A stretch of 64,000 nucleotides of DNA from Lyophyllum atratum (GCA_014905825.1 JACGCN010000066.1:1-64000); one strand, 5' to 3'. Positions 10,331-23,978 are shown, counted from the first letter of the stretch. Translations and numbers: made by a program. The notes: generated by a model not told the origin, from the letters alone.

Positions 10331-13300
10331 ACCGTGTACGGACTCTCCCCCTTTCAGAAGTATCCTTGCTGAACTCGCTGCAGCCGTCCTTTGCGGCGAT
10401 TCCCTTCCTCTACTAGGATACACTCCATCGAGAACATGGCCGTGGTGCTCATACACATCACGACTCACGTGCCTCTTTACGTGGTACGGCTCTTCGTCTT
10501 TGCATACACTGCAGCCACTAACGGCTCTCGCAGTTTTCTACGTTGCAAGATACCTTGCAGTCCCGCCATACTTATCACGCCTCGTCTCTTCCAGTGGCCG
10601 GGCCCCTGATCATAACAAGGTCATCATTCCCGAATGTATTGTTTTGAATGCTTTGCGAAGGGTGGTATGACTACATCCCCCTCGACATTCTCACGAAACG
10701 CTTGTCGTCTTCTGACGTTGGCCCCTTCCCGGCATGACGCCGCCACCATTGCTCTTACCTAGAGCGGGCACCTTCGACTTCCTGCCTTCTACATCGACGC
10801 CTCGGAAAAGGCGAGGATCTCGGCTTTCGAGTGGATGCGAGCCACTTGGGATTTCGTGAGGCCATTGCGCGCTCACCTGTTTGCTGAATGGACTCTGCCC
10901 CGGATGGTTGACAGGCAGCATCCATCTCACACGCGTTTGACAGTCATTTCACCGGCGTCACGCATCATTGTACGATTAAGTCAAACATCACTGTCCAGTT
11001 TGAATGAAATATCTACCTACACTGTTCCCCTCCTAATCATTATGAGTCCATCGCGCGCCATGAATTCGTTTGTTCCTGATCCTGAGGGAAACTTGGCCGC
11101 ATCCCTCCAGGACTCCCTCTGCTACGGAGCTTTCTTGCTATATCCACGCGGCAACCCTTCTCCCCTCCGCCATTTCCTGCATCAGCTCCACGCGCTTCCC
11201 GCGCACATGGGGCATCTCCTCCGGCTGTTGGCTTCTCATAGCCGACGCCTCTCCGAACATACACGCCTGCAGCTTCAACGTCGATTGCCTTTTGGAACGT
11301 TCCTGTCCAACCAGATGATCGGAGTGTGAGCACATTGTCAGATGGGCAGTTGAATTTGCCCCACACCCGCCATGCTAGCGCTCATGGCACACGCCGTCAT
11401 ACACATTCTCCTACATAAACATGTCGGGGCCCTGCGCTTCATTTTCGCATGCACGGAGGCGACGCTGATGGTCCACCTGCCTTCAAGTATGGCGAGGACT
11501 TGTCTGATCCATTTTCAAGGATCTTCGCTGGCCCTGAACGATTCAGAAACTTGTTCCGTACGCCCTTACTAGTAGTACCTTCACCTACATTGGGCTACCT
11601 TAACCTACATTGACTTCAACCGGTCCCTCGCCCGCGACGTCCGTCTCCCTCCCCACGCTGGTCCTTCCCGAGGATCGTTGCTGTACACATATTGTTCTGG
11701 ACGTGTAGTGCAACCTCATTTATGGTTTCTCACCGCATCGCACCCACTATAAGCAAAGGGGTTTGGTTGAAGAACCCTCTTTCGCAGTCACGATGCAGCC
11801 TCCGCATCGGCTGTCTTCCCTCTCCAAGCCCGGGTCTTTCTTAACGCATCGACCTCGTGGGGAATCGGATGCCAGATGAACGGGAAGTAGCTGGCCTGGA
11901 AGCTATCACCGGGATGGAGATCCGACGACCGCGATGTCAGCTGGGCTGTGATCGGTCACCGTCGACCTTGCTGTTGGCGCAATCATCACATTCCGTTTTC
12001 CTCAAAGCCATCCCGACATCAGATCTGACAACGTGCATCATTGGTGCGCTGGCAGTCGATCGCTCCTCCTGGTACTCCCAGCAAAAACGCCTTCCTGAGC
12101 GGGGTTGTGGAGAGTTTCCTAAAGCGCAACTTGTGATTCACGATTACCTGGATACCTACAGCCGAGAACATGGCAAATAGTCCTTCTTGTTGTTCCTTCC
12201 CGTCCCGACGCTTCCTCCTTCCGCCCCCCCCCCGGCTCTGCCCAGGTACCTGGAACCCTGGGCCCCTACGGCCCTTGCATACCTATTCTTGCCTGTTGCA
12301 TCCTAGGGGCTGACTCTCGCTACATCGAGCTCATCTCCACACCTCTTCATCCGGCTCCTTACCTCAACCTTACCTTACTCATTAATGTGGTGCCCACAGC
12401 CACTCTTCCTCTACAATAGATCATGTAACTATTGAACATTGTATGCCTCGCTGCATTCAGACCGCGCGCCGCTGTCTGCACTGTAGCATCCACGCTCGTG
12501 CCGCTGCCGCCGCAACGATATGTTCATCGATACCTTACCTGGGCAACTCCCTTGCTAAAACTGCTAAGTCCACTTCAGCTTTTGTTCAAAGCTGTATCAC
12601 CGGTCTGCTCGGAGAGCATCAATGTGAAGGGCTTTGCGGCTCCCATTTCTGTTGATCCACAACAAACTGTCGAAGTCTCCAACCACTTTACCTCGCGCTC
12701 GTAAACGCGCTTTTGAATCCTCAGCGACCTACTGTTACTACCGAAATGCTCAATTGCCTTAACGGCTCTCTTGACGTGCAGAAACACTTGGACATCTGCG
12801 TGTTATTTGCTTCTAGGGACCATGTCCGTCCTGCTACCTCCTCACGAGTCCAACTACATTGTCAGTCCTTTCCCCTGTCTGCGCCAACCTGAGGGACCGG
12901 AGTCGTCCCGGATACTGGATCCTGCAACTTCCATAAACGAATACCGAGGGTGATGGGGCTAGGACATTATCCTTGCCTGTCCCTGGTTCTACGCGACCTC
13001 ACTGCTACCCTCGGTCTTCACTACACTCTTAGTTTATCAGTAACTGTGTGCTGTCGGGGAGTACAGGGGACCGAATGGCATTGACGTTGCTCTCACTTAT
13101 CCATCGTCCGCTTTGACCAGCCCTTCAATCTGTGAATCTTGCGGAGAGAGTCGCTGATCTTTCGTATTGGTGAACCGCCTTCCTTCTGCGCACTGGTGTT
13201 TTGCCCAGTCTCGTCAAATTCGAAATGGCCCATGGGACGTCGGTCGTCTAAATCTTTCTTCGTTGTTGGGGTTGCCTGAGGATCAATGCTCCTCTGTGGT

Positions 13301-13762
13301 ACCAAACTTCTTACGCCAATTCCCGCTCAGTTCGTCGCGGCCCGATGCCTGCCCGGAGTCATCACTACAGTCTTGAGTTTACTAGTACTAGTATTTCCTG
13401 TTCTGTCCCGCCGTACCAGGGAAGTCATGGCGTTCAGATTGCCCTCCGAGACTAGAGGGCTTGAAATCATTAATTGCGATGACCAGTCCTTCAAATTTTG
13501 CGAAAATCTGTGGTCGAGCTTTTGTCTCTTTGGCACCACCTTCCATCTTGCGCGTGAACGTTCCGACGGATATTGTCAAACCAATGGGACATCGATCTTC
13601 TAAACCTTTGTTCGTTGCTGCATTCCCTGGATGTCGGTTTTCATCTGTACGCTAGGCTTCTGTTGCCAATTCTTGAGGATGTAGGGCTGCTTCGCCCTTC
13701 TGCTTGCCGGGCGGGTTCATCGTTCTCAGGCTTCCGATGCGCCTTTGGGCTTGCTTCTCTTC

Positions 13763-13912
13763 GGGTTTTTCTGTAGCCTTCTCACTCAGATCCTCCCAGG
13801 TTTCTCATGTCGAAAGGCCTCTGAGGCCCCTTTCCCGCTAGTACGGCATCGTATGTACATCGCTCGTATCTGATTAGAAAGCATGTCGGTGTTCGGAAAG
13901 AAGCGTGAAATG
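13763..13912 (+). repeat. Block A, first copy (element end)
   Basis: About 150 bp matching 14240-14389 with one visible difference (CTCCCAGG here, CCCCCAGG there). It starts GGGTTTTTCTGTAGCC and ends CGTGAAATG, and passes directly into the second copy of block B. Confidence 0.9.
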
Positions 13913-14111
13913 GGCGTCCTCTGAAAGGAGGCACGGGATGAGAGAGGAACGGGTTTCGCGCCAAACACGAACACATGACCTGTGCTCGTTGATCCGCAAC
14001 CACGGTCATCCAGTTCGTCGTTTCGCACATCTCCTCATCGTGTCCACAGATCCTCTCCCTCTTTCTGTGTTCCTCTCTTTCCTGTACATGCATTCTTGGA
14101 TTCTCTGACCC
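13911..14111 (+). repeat. Block B, second copy
   Basis: Identical by eye over 201 bp to 8649-8849. It follows block A without a gap. The next 128 bp (14112-14239) are a T-rich segment not found in the long unit. Confidence 0.9.
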
Positions 14112-14239
14112 CACCCACCCCTTCCTTTCTTTACAGATTATATTACTCTCATATTTATTTATTTTTTCTTTGGTTGCCACTTTGTTCTTTCTTTTCGTTT
14201 ATTAGTACTGTACATATTCTGCTGTTTTCTGTTTGTTAT

Positions 14240-14389
14240 GGGTTTTTCTGTAGCCTTCTCACTCAGATCCCCCCAGGTTTCTCATGTCGAAAGGCCTCTG
14301 AGGCCCCTTTCCCGCTAGTACGGCATCGTATGTACATCGCTCGTATCTGATTAGAAAGCATGTCGGTGTTCGGAAAGAAGCGTGAAATG
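14240..14389 (+). repeat. Block A, second copy, right end of element
   Basis: Second copy of the 150-bp end block. It is followed by TGATAA and then the right copy of the 12-bp duplication, so it marks the outer end of the inserted DNA. Confidence 0.9.
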
Positions 14390-14395
14390 TGATAA

Positions 14396-14407
14396 TCGCG
14401 TCAATTG
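14396..14407. repeat. right copy of 12-bp target-site duplication
   Basis: TCGCGTCAATTG, matching 8639-8650. The sequence to its right (from 14408) is probably the original upstream region of the Spt21-like gene. Confidence 0.75.
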
Positions 14408-14926
14408 TGGTAAACACGGGACCGTGTAATCATTAATGGGGCGGATCGTCGGAGTTCCGCACCCCCATTACACGACACTTCTACGTTGCCAACGTTGCCT
14501 CGAAAGTCTATGTGCCCAAAAGTATATACTATGCCTGAGGGGATACTTGCGTCTACTTGGAAACGAAAAATGAATTGGTTTGGAGACTATTCAGTTGCTA
14601 TTCAGTGTTCTTTCCAAGAATTCCCAATTTGAAATATGGTTAAAAGTTGACTGCGACTCAAAACAACCGTGGCCGACAAAGCGATCTCCTGCCGCGCCCT
14701 GGCCACACCTCTTGCTTCTACCTATCTGCTTTACATCGATGATTGCGGCCATATGTCGAGTAAGTCCGAGCTTGACACACCATTAGGCGGTAATTATTGA
14801 AAAAACCATGACTTTGGTTACAACTAGTACCACTGTTCTACGGGCTAGAAACAAGCTGCAGACTGCCAAACCATCGCTGAGAAACGTGATGGACCACATT
14901 ACCACAGCAACAAAAGGAATCTCGGC
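14408..14926. other. intergenic stretch, likely displaced upstream region
   Basis: No protein-coding signal seen. If the insertion is removed, this stretch would join directly to the Spt21-like gene and would be its native upstream DNA; on the right it meets the 3' end of a membrane-protein gene. Confidence 0.4.
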
Positions 14927-15923
14927 CTAAACCTCAAAAGCGATAGCAATAGAGACGCGTCTTTCGATGGCGTTCGGTATTCGCACCAGCGATCGACTTA
15001 GCGACATCGGGTTGCTGGGTTGATCTGAATCATTCCTCGAAAAGCCAGATTCGGTAGGAGTGCCGAGTGAAGGACATCTTGGACTCAGCGGATGAGGCTT
15101 ATTCGTGCATTGACAGCCAGGTAGACAGTGCAGAGTTGGTGCTTCATGGGTAACATTGACCGACTCTTGACTCGTTGGCGAAGAGTACCATCGAGAAAGA
15201 CAAGGGAACACAAAGACAAGGAGAACTGGTATTGGAAATGGTGATGGCGAAGAATCGATATCGCGGACCCAGATATCAGTATCAAAGGCTGCAGAAGTGA
15301 TCAAAGTCGTCAGGAGCAAGCAGGCTGTATAACTGAGATCTATGTGAGCAAAATTTCAGATATCAAGTAATGGCAGTGTTGCGCGGTCCAACTGACTGAT
15401 GACCGCATTGACCAGAACGAAAATCTGGAGGACAGTGGGTGTCAGCCTAGAGGTCCGCTCACGTTCCAGAGGTGACGTAGCCGTGACCAAGGCAAGTACT
15501 GTAAACGCACGTAAGTCTGTATTTGAGTCGAAGGAATGAGAACTAACCCAGCTCAAAAGGAAGGAGAAGGATCAATCCAATTGTTTCGTTAGCCACCGAC
15601 TGATGATGCTTCAGAAGTGGTTTCCGAAGCGCTCTAGAGATTCATCAGGATGTTAGTTTTAGCATGATGGAACTTCCTTACGACCACAGGGACCTGACGA
15701 GACAGGCACTTTGGATAGAGACGATCATCCAAAAGATCTTCCGATCACGAAGGACAGGTAGAAGCGGTGTACACAGACCAATAGAGATGCACGAAATCGC
15801 GATGATCAGACCTAAAGAAAGCATATTCCTGAGTTAGTAAGATACTTGAACCCACTAGCATGTTGATCAGAAGTGGGACTGACCAAGCAGGAATTTGCGG
15901 AATGTGCTGAATCGTAGGGACAT
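14927..15923 (-). CDS. Predicted multi-span membrane protein, unrecognised family
   Basis: Five exons (15923-15884, 15811-15682, 15633-15548, 15498-15397, 15339-14927) join in one frame and give 256 aa. Hydrophobic stretches lie at about residues 13-33 (LIIAISCISIGLCTPLLPVL), 38-53, 72-95 (ANETIGLILLLPFELVLALV) and 107-140, where IFVLVNAVI joins LSYTACLLLTTLITSAAF. The last 110 residues are Ser/Pro-rich and soluble. I do not recognise the family; it has the look of the many basidiomycete-specific multi-span proteins but lacks a motif I can name. The start at 15923 is the only ATG that joins the first membrane span in frame, through an intron ending CTTTCTTTAG. Exon borders are my inference. 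Confidence 0.55.
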
Positions 15924-16236
15924 CACGGGGGGTAAGACAGAACCGCCAGTTGGTTTAGGTCAACCGCCTCATTTTTGTTGGCTGAGAAGGAAGAAAAAGA
16001 TGTGGCTGACAGTTCACTTGTGTGGTAGTTCGGAAATCGGCTATTATGATGGATCGAGCGCAGGGGCAGGGAGTGACTTATCTGTCAGTGAGGTCCGACT
16101 GTTTCTTTTATCACATACTGGACATATGATTCCTTTCTTCCAACTAGTACATTGATGACTGCAACGTCTAGCTCGAAAACCACCGCTGCATACCCCTGTT
16201 TACCTACTCTCCCTTTATCACAAACCTCCCCTTCGT

Positions 16237-17848
16237 TTACACAGGGAATGCCAGCGAACGGACGCTTTGTATCCAAGAAGCTGCCGCGCTGGGGAACTAG
16301 GATATTGATCAATAATTTTAGGTTATAAGTGTCATCGGACGCAAAATGGGCTTACCTCCCAAACCATGACACCGGCATCTTCGCGTGGGGCCGAAATTAG
16401 CCCGGGGTCTTCACATGAGATAGAACATGAGTACTCACTCCATCCTTGGTTTTTCGCTTGTAGAACGCATTGCGCAAGTGTGGAAGTCGACATGAAGCCA
16501 TTGCTCGCATCACCGGCGGTGGCTGGCTTTCCAATGACAAGCTTGGACAAGGGTACGCCACTGGCCGAGATCTGGAAGAGAGCCGAGCGAGGCCATGTAT
16601 TGGAAGATGTGGTTAGCAGCCCCGCACATGTAGTATATTCACTTGTGCCCTCTGTGATGAAAATGCAAGAATACTGAGGAGGTGTAGGTTCGATGAGTAG
16701 AACATATACGTACGATTGTAAAACTGGAAGAGTTGCGTCAGAGTTGAGTCAACTCGGTGCTTGCAAAAAACAAATACCTGGACGTTATACCAATCTATGA
16801 GGTTGCCGACGGTCGAGTGGACCGTTAAATAGGCACCCCCGCCAAATTTGTTGGGTGAAAACCTAGTAGTACAGATGAGCAAAGGTGGGAGGGTGATTTA
16901 GTTGAATGTATTACCAAGGGGCCACAGCTACGGTTGCTACTTTCAGACGACAATTTTGAAATGGAAAGGCTGGAAGACTTACGGGCATGAGTAAGAATGT
17001 ACGTCCCTTGAGGGAGTTGAACACGAAGTTGCCTCGTGAAGGACGCCAACCAAGCCTGGAGCACAATGTGAACAGTGCGCATTAGAAAGCCACCTTGAGA
17101 CTGAGATAAATACTTCAGCTTTCCCATCTCCGGCGTTGATTGCGTTGAAATCCTGTATAACGGAAAGGTTCATTCATCAAGGTCAGGAACTCACGCAGAA
17201 CGTAACTACTGACCTCATAATCGACATCGACGCCATCCAAATCGAATTGTTTGACCCAAGCGGCCATCGTATTCGCCGTGGCGATGGGATCGGCGCCACT
17301 TGACGTGGGTGCATCGGTAGCGCCAAACAAAGAGACTATGAGCTTTATTCCTGCTGCTGCGTATTGCGCTTTAATCGTAGACCGCTGTGAAGCAGATAGC
17401 TGTGTCCATTCCGCAGCCTAGACAGCTAACTATCAATATCAAGGAACACTCGATAAAGTCGCATGAATTCCACCTACTTTATCGAAGGCCCCCTCTGTGA
17501 GTAGGAAAGACAGAGCGCTGTCGAAATATTAAATGGAAAGAAGCACCTAGTAGCAGCAGACTTACAAGACGTTGTATCCCTTGCAGAAGGAACTGTTAAT
17601 GTTATAGTGCAAGTGATAAGACATTATCTCACCTTGACCTGAGCGACTGGTGGCGGTCCGGTCAGACCAGAGACGAACCTGTCGCTGTATATGACAAAAT
17701 GCGGGGGGGCCGGGGTTGCACGTGAAACGAGCCCGGTAGTCGTGTTCAAGCTCGCCACGACAGCTTCGAGAGGGGCTGAGAGGACAGCACATATGCTAGA
17801 TAACCCAAGAATCGTAGCAAAGGCGTTCCTCAAACGCAAATAGACCAT
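16237..17848 (-). CDS. GH18 endochitinase, secreted, with micro-exons
   Basis: Family 18 chitinase that hydrolyses chitin, 329 aa, with a signal peptide (residues about 1-24, ending SAP). The catalytic motif is DLDGVDVDYE; other family landmarks are FALSFLLTEGAFDKA, DFNAINAGDGKAE, APWFSPNKFGGGAY, DWYNVQFYNQG and AGVMVWEFPSAA. I place twelve exons: 17848-17633, 17579-17566, 17517-17478, 17417-17214, 17152-17114, 17055-16983, 16927-16915, 16862-16778, 16723-16714, 16651-16439, 16378-16356, 16296-16237. They sum to 990 nt, an exact reading frame. Exons 2, 7 and 9 are only 14, 13 and 10 nt, yet each restores the family sequence. Next to it is an unrelated membrane protein on the same strand. Confidence 0.9.
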
Positions 17849-17922
17849 GTTCTTCAGTTGAGGGTGTCGGTAATCTTGATTTCTGCGAGAACGAGGGACA
17901 TGTACTTGGGTGGAAATCTTGG

Positions 17923-17929
17923 TTTTATA
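17923..17929 (-). promoter_or_regulatory. TATA-like box of the chitinase gene
   Basis: TATAAAA on the minus strand, about 75 bp upstream of the chitinase ATG, a typical spacing for an inducible fungal promoter. Inferred from position only. Confidence 0.45.
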
Positions 17930-18893
17930 CTTTTCCTTATATCATGGCCCACGCGATACAATGAACGACAAGCCTTCTGCGATATCGGACGTGTGTAGAT
18001 GTAGGTGTCGCTTATGACTGGTGAAGTCGAAACCACGTTTTCGGAAGATATGGAAGATATGGAAGAGGAGTCCGCATGGGTAGGTTACAAAAGTGCATCG
18101 ATGGAGTAGGGAATGTGAGAAGCTGACCATGCAGGAACGTGGATGGGACATGGGATTCGGTCCGCGATGGAAAAAACAACGGGGGGGACCATAAGGCTTC
18201 GTATCGAGACAATTGCCGACGTGGCTCATCAAGTAGCGCAACCCTAGCGGTGCATGGTGAATGGAGGAAAGCAGCAGCTCTATCTCATGCCCTAGTCACA
18301 AGAGGCATCCACTTAAGATTCTATCCACGTTGGCTGTTATGGACGAAGTCTTGGTCGTGAGACACCATATGGTTGCCCTTTGATGTAGTCAGGCGAGGGT
18401 ATCACATTTGCCTTGACGCGACGGAGAAAGTTGGGTACACCGGAGACTACTCTCCTTGAAACCGGGCTAAAGATGTCGAGGCATGATTGTGATAACGTAG
18501 ACGCTAAAGATACCACCAAGAGCTATCCTAGTGGCTGGAAGGAGCTTTTAAGACGGGAAAAAGCCGTGGAAGAAGTCTGCTAGAGGTCCAATGATGGTGA
18601 AGCTACAGCTCCACAGCCATCCGCTGAACAGGATAATTATAACTCTACACACAGACCGTCCGACTCAGGCCTAGCATAAAGAAGCTTCGAGCCGATTTCC
18701 GGATAAAAGGGTTGGCCGACCTCATGGCGTTCTTGATTTTCGTTTCAGACTGAGATATTCTCGGGGATGAGTTCAGGCCTTGTGAGGCGCAGGCCGGGAC
18801 GACATTGACTACATGTTTACCTTGCGGTCTGATGCCAAACAAATATCCAAAATTTGAAATCTGGAAATACATCATTGCACCTCAATATCAATC
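17930..18893. other. intergenic region between two divergent genes
   Basis: Separates the chitinase (-) from the TFIIIA gene (+). No coding motif or repeat was seen. It must contain the upstream regions of both. Confidence 0.45.
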
Positions 18894-20644
18894 ATGAGCT
18901 CTACGGTCGAAGCAGCGACAGTACTTCAGTCAGAACCCGTGCTTGGGAAACGTACACGTCAAGATTCGCTTGTCTTGCATCTTGTGTCCAGTCCCGACAC
19001 ACGATATACGCCCTCCGATTCAGAGGTTGAGGACAGATCTGGGAAGTCATGGTCTCAGCCACCCATACTTGTGAATGGAACTTTGATACCAAGTACGAAA
19101 AAACGATACAAGTGCACGTATACTGCCTGCGACAAAGCCTACACCAAACCTTCACGTCTCGCAGAGCATGAGCGATCCCATACAGGGCAGGTGAGTCGAG
19201 CCAGCTAACATTACGGATATACTTTTGACCAATCTGATAGCGACCGTTCGTTTGTGAAACCTGCAAGAAATCGTACTTGCGCGAGACTCACCTTCAAGCC
19301 CATCTGCGGAGCCATCTTCCTGGGTCTTCTCGGCCATTGCTGTGTCCCAAGGAAAAGTGTGAAAAGCGCTTCTGGACATCCCAACATTTACGCGCACATG
19401 TGGACTGGCACAATGGCGCTAAACCTTTCAGAGTGAATCCAACCGTCTATGCTAAATACCTGAAGACTCACAACGCTCATTAGTGCTCTGAAGCCGGCTG
19501 TCATGAAACATTTACGAAAAATAGTCAGTTGCGCAGCCATATATGCTCCATCCATGCCCCGCCTGGTACGAAACCATTTCGATGTGAGCACGAAGGATGT
19601 ACAAGATCGTTTAGTACCAACCAACATCTACGAACCCATTCGAAAGTTCACGACGGTTAGTGACTCTATACCTGAACTCTTGAAATGTTCAAATGGTGTC
19701 TCTAGAGCAACGTTATATTTGTGTGCACACGACTTGCCTGCCCGACCTTGAATGCACACCCACCTACTACCCGACCTGGACTGCTCTTCAACATCACATC
19801 CGCACAGCCCACCCGCCCATGTGTACTCACGTATCGTGCAAACAGCGCACCTTTACCTCCCAGAAAGGTCTTCGTGCTCATCAAAAGCTGCATGAACAGC
19901 GGGAGCTGGAACAGGAAATGGACGCTGTCGTCGATTCAGACGCCTATGACGCCGATACTGCACAGCCGCCACGGAAAAGACGAAGAGGCGGAGAGATTGG
20001 AAGAAATTGGAAGTGCGATGCTAATGGTTGTGAGAAGGAGTTCAAATCGGTAATTCCATGGAACTCTGAACAGCTTCAATATGACTTACCCTGAATCGCA
20101 GAAAAAAGCTCTAGTTACACACACCAACATTACTCATCTCGGACATCGTGATCACGTCTGTCATCACGAAGGTTGCGGGCAGGCATATGGTTATAAACAT
20201 CTGCTACTACGACACCTCACAAAGTCTCATTCTACAATGTCGACTGACGATGGCGAAACATCCGATGACATCGAATCGGAGGATCCTGGTTATATATCGG
20301 GGACTACGCCTGCGAGGAAAGCGAAGCTTACCACCTCCCTCGATATCGACACGATCACAGGCCAATCGTATGCGAAACGTACTCGGGAAAACTTAGCAAA
20401 CGCTACTGCCCTGCTGTGCCCATATCCACAACTGGACAAAATAATCTTGGTGGCCACAGATGACGAAATAGCGCATTCTACAGTACACTCGAGCGCTGCG
20501 CAAACTTGCGAATATGCTTTCAGTCGGGCATACGATCTTCGACGTCATCTCAAGGCAACGCATGGCTTAGATGCCATTAAGGAGAGCGTTGACCAATGGG
20601 TGAGGGACAAGAAGAAGACAGAACAAGGCCCACGACAGGAATGA
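18894..20644 (+). CDS. Transcription factor IIIA-type C2H2 zinc-finger protein
   Basis: TFIIIA binds the internal control region of 5S rRNA genes and starts RNA polymerase III assembly. Exons 18894-19190, 19241-19432, 19484-19655, 19706-20049 and 20102-20644 give 515 aa. Nine fingers follow one another from about residue 79 (YKCTYTACDKAYTK, FVCETCKKSYLRETHLQAH, LLCPKEKCEKRFWTSQHLRA, FRCSEAGCHETFTKNSQLRS and so on), then an acidic linker and a last finger-like unit (TCEYAFSRAYDLRRHLKATH). Finger 6 is irregular, with an extra Cys and a long spacer. A stop (TAG) in the third segment lies inside a 51-nt intron that removes it in frame, so the gene is intact. Finger order, linkers and the late detached finger fit fungal TFIIIA; another multi-finger factor is possible but less likely. 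Confidence 0.85.
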
Positions 20645-21907
20645 CACCAGATGGCATCCCACAACAATAACCCTCTGCTTCAATCCAAGACCGTATGCCG
20701 CTGCACTCCCGAGTTATTCATTCCATCGATGGTAGATTTTCTATATTATACCCCTCAATCCGCCAACGTTCTCATAGTTTTGCGTATCCCCTGTCCCGCA
20801 GCAGTCATTGTTTCCTGCGTATGAATCATGCATCTCCTCATATCATGGATGTGGTCACAGGTCAGAGAACGATTTACGTTACAGACGGAGATCGTCCGAG
20901 CCAAATGCAAACGAATAACCCATGTTTCGCATGCAAAGTGCAGTTTATGGAATGAGGATGCCTTCTGATACGCGAATGTTAGACATGCGAGCGCACGCAA
21001 AGAATAACTATTCCGCGACTCTGGTGTATATGTGAATACGACCTTGGAATCCGGGGATGCCGGGGAGAAGCTCATACATCCAGCAAGGTGTCAAATGGCG
21101 CAAGGGCTGGATTATTTTTATGAATAATCTCATCATGGTATGCATGCGTCACTTGTGCCGCTTGTTGTAACTGACTATCGTGATGAACTTGGAAAGTTGA
21201 CTCTCAGGCCGGGCGCGTGCACCATGAGCATCACTTCATCCGGAGTGGATCCTGTGAGCGGTCAAGTGAGGGTCTTGCTCATGAGAGTACACAGGATGTT
21301 GGACTTGATCCTCAATATCAGAACCAGGTAGAGCGGCTTCAGTAAGAAGCGTCCTGGACCGTCCATCCATGTGGCGAACATCAGCATGAGAAAGGTTTGA
21401 CTTGCCAGCTAAAAGGCAAGATCGTTTGAGCTAGGTTCCCTTCCGGCGCAGTCCAGACAAGAATCAGGATATCTGGCTATATATATCAAGAAATCCGATG
21501 TGCCTGATGTACGAATGCTACGATCCGAAGGACCAATCGAGAGAGACGCTGAATTTTGTTGGTGGTGAAAGAGCAAAGGAGCAAATTAGACTCACACCGG
21601 GTCTCATCATCATTCAACTTGGCTCTTGCGATCAGCAAGTTCCTGTTACTCATTCGGCCCCCACGATGTCATCGCCGCTTTTCAAGCGAGATCCTAGCCA
21701 GCTATGTAGTGGGAGACAGCTCCAAGGTTTCAGCCTTCGGCTTCGAGAAACCATGCTACCGCGGTCATCAAGTGGTCATGCCACCTCGCCCACATCATTT
21801 CTATCAAGGCGGCTTTCCTAGGCTTTCCTCTGCACATGGTCCAACTGGTTTGTGCGATGTCATGGCGTTTCTCTTGAAATCTTCGTGGCCGTGGCCGTCT
21901 TTGAATG
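20645..21907. other. intergenic region upstream of the glucoamylase
   Basis: 1.3 kb with no supported gene. Open frames are short and overlapping, without motifs. The right end carries the glucoamylase promoter. Confidence 0.45.
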
Positions 21908-21916
21908 CATAAAAGG
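21908..21916 (+). promoter_or_regulatory. TATA-like box of the glucoamylase gene
   Basis: CATAAAAGG about 55-60 bp upstream of the ATG at 21970. Position and sequence fit a core promoter element of a strongly regulated secreted enzyme; inferred only. Confidence 0.45.
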
Positions 21917-21969
21917 CGGTTCAATCGGTTCTGGCAATTCTACGGTATTCCTGCGTTCTCCTCTTCAAC

Positions 21970-23839
<1,870 letters not shown>

Positions 23840-23978
23840 TACCTCACACTTGGACGTCTAATTGTTTATTGAAAAACGTTCTATATATCTATCCTGTATA
23901 TAACCCGGAATGTTGTACATACGTTTTATTTTTCAGAGTTGTATACCTTATCCTGCCCTAATTCGTGTACAACCCAGC

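Larger units (their letters stand above)
8651..14395. mobile_element. Non-coding tandem mobile element inserted upstream of the Spt21-like gene
   Basis: A 5.7 kb insertion bounded by the 12-bp repeat TCGCGTCAATTG. It begins with a 201-bp block (block B) that recurs without change at 13911-14111, and it ends with a 150-bp block (block A) also present at 13763-13912 with one mismatch. The first A copy runs straight into the second B copy, so the simplest reading is two units head to tail: a long one (about 8651-13910) and a short, internally deleted one (about 13911-14389), followed by a GATAA-like tail. I find no reverse transcriptase, transposase, integrase or helicase motif on either strand. 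The + strand is pyrimidine-rich. The long target duplication and tail would suit a retroposed element better than a DNA transposon, but the class is unresolved. Near-identical repeats imply a recent event. Confidence 0.7.

Noticed and set aside
9375..10670. 431-codon open frame inside the element
   Set aside because: It consists mainly of translated minisatellite units with no family motif; neighbouring frames are also open because of the biased composition.
12215..12240. Poly-C run as a possible regulatory or quadruplex site
   Set aside because: A single run of C within low-complexity element sequence, without the repeated G/C tracts needed for a quadruplex.
13911..14389. Block B-C-A as a solo or terminal LTR
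   Set aside because: The left end has only B followed by unrelated sequence, the copy of A at 13763 is not preceded by C, ends are not TG...CA, and the flanking repeat is 12 bp rather than 4-6 bp.
19433..19483. Apparent stop codon disrupting the TFIIIA zinc fingers
   Set aside because: The stop lies at the end of a 51-nt GT-AG intron; removing it restores KPFRCSEAGC in frame.
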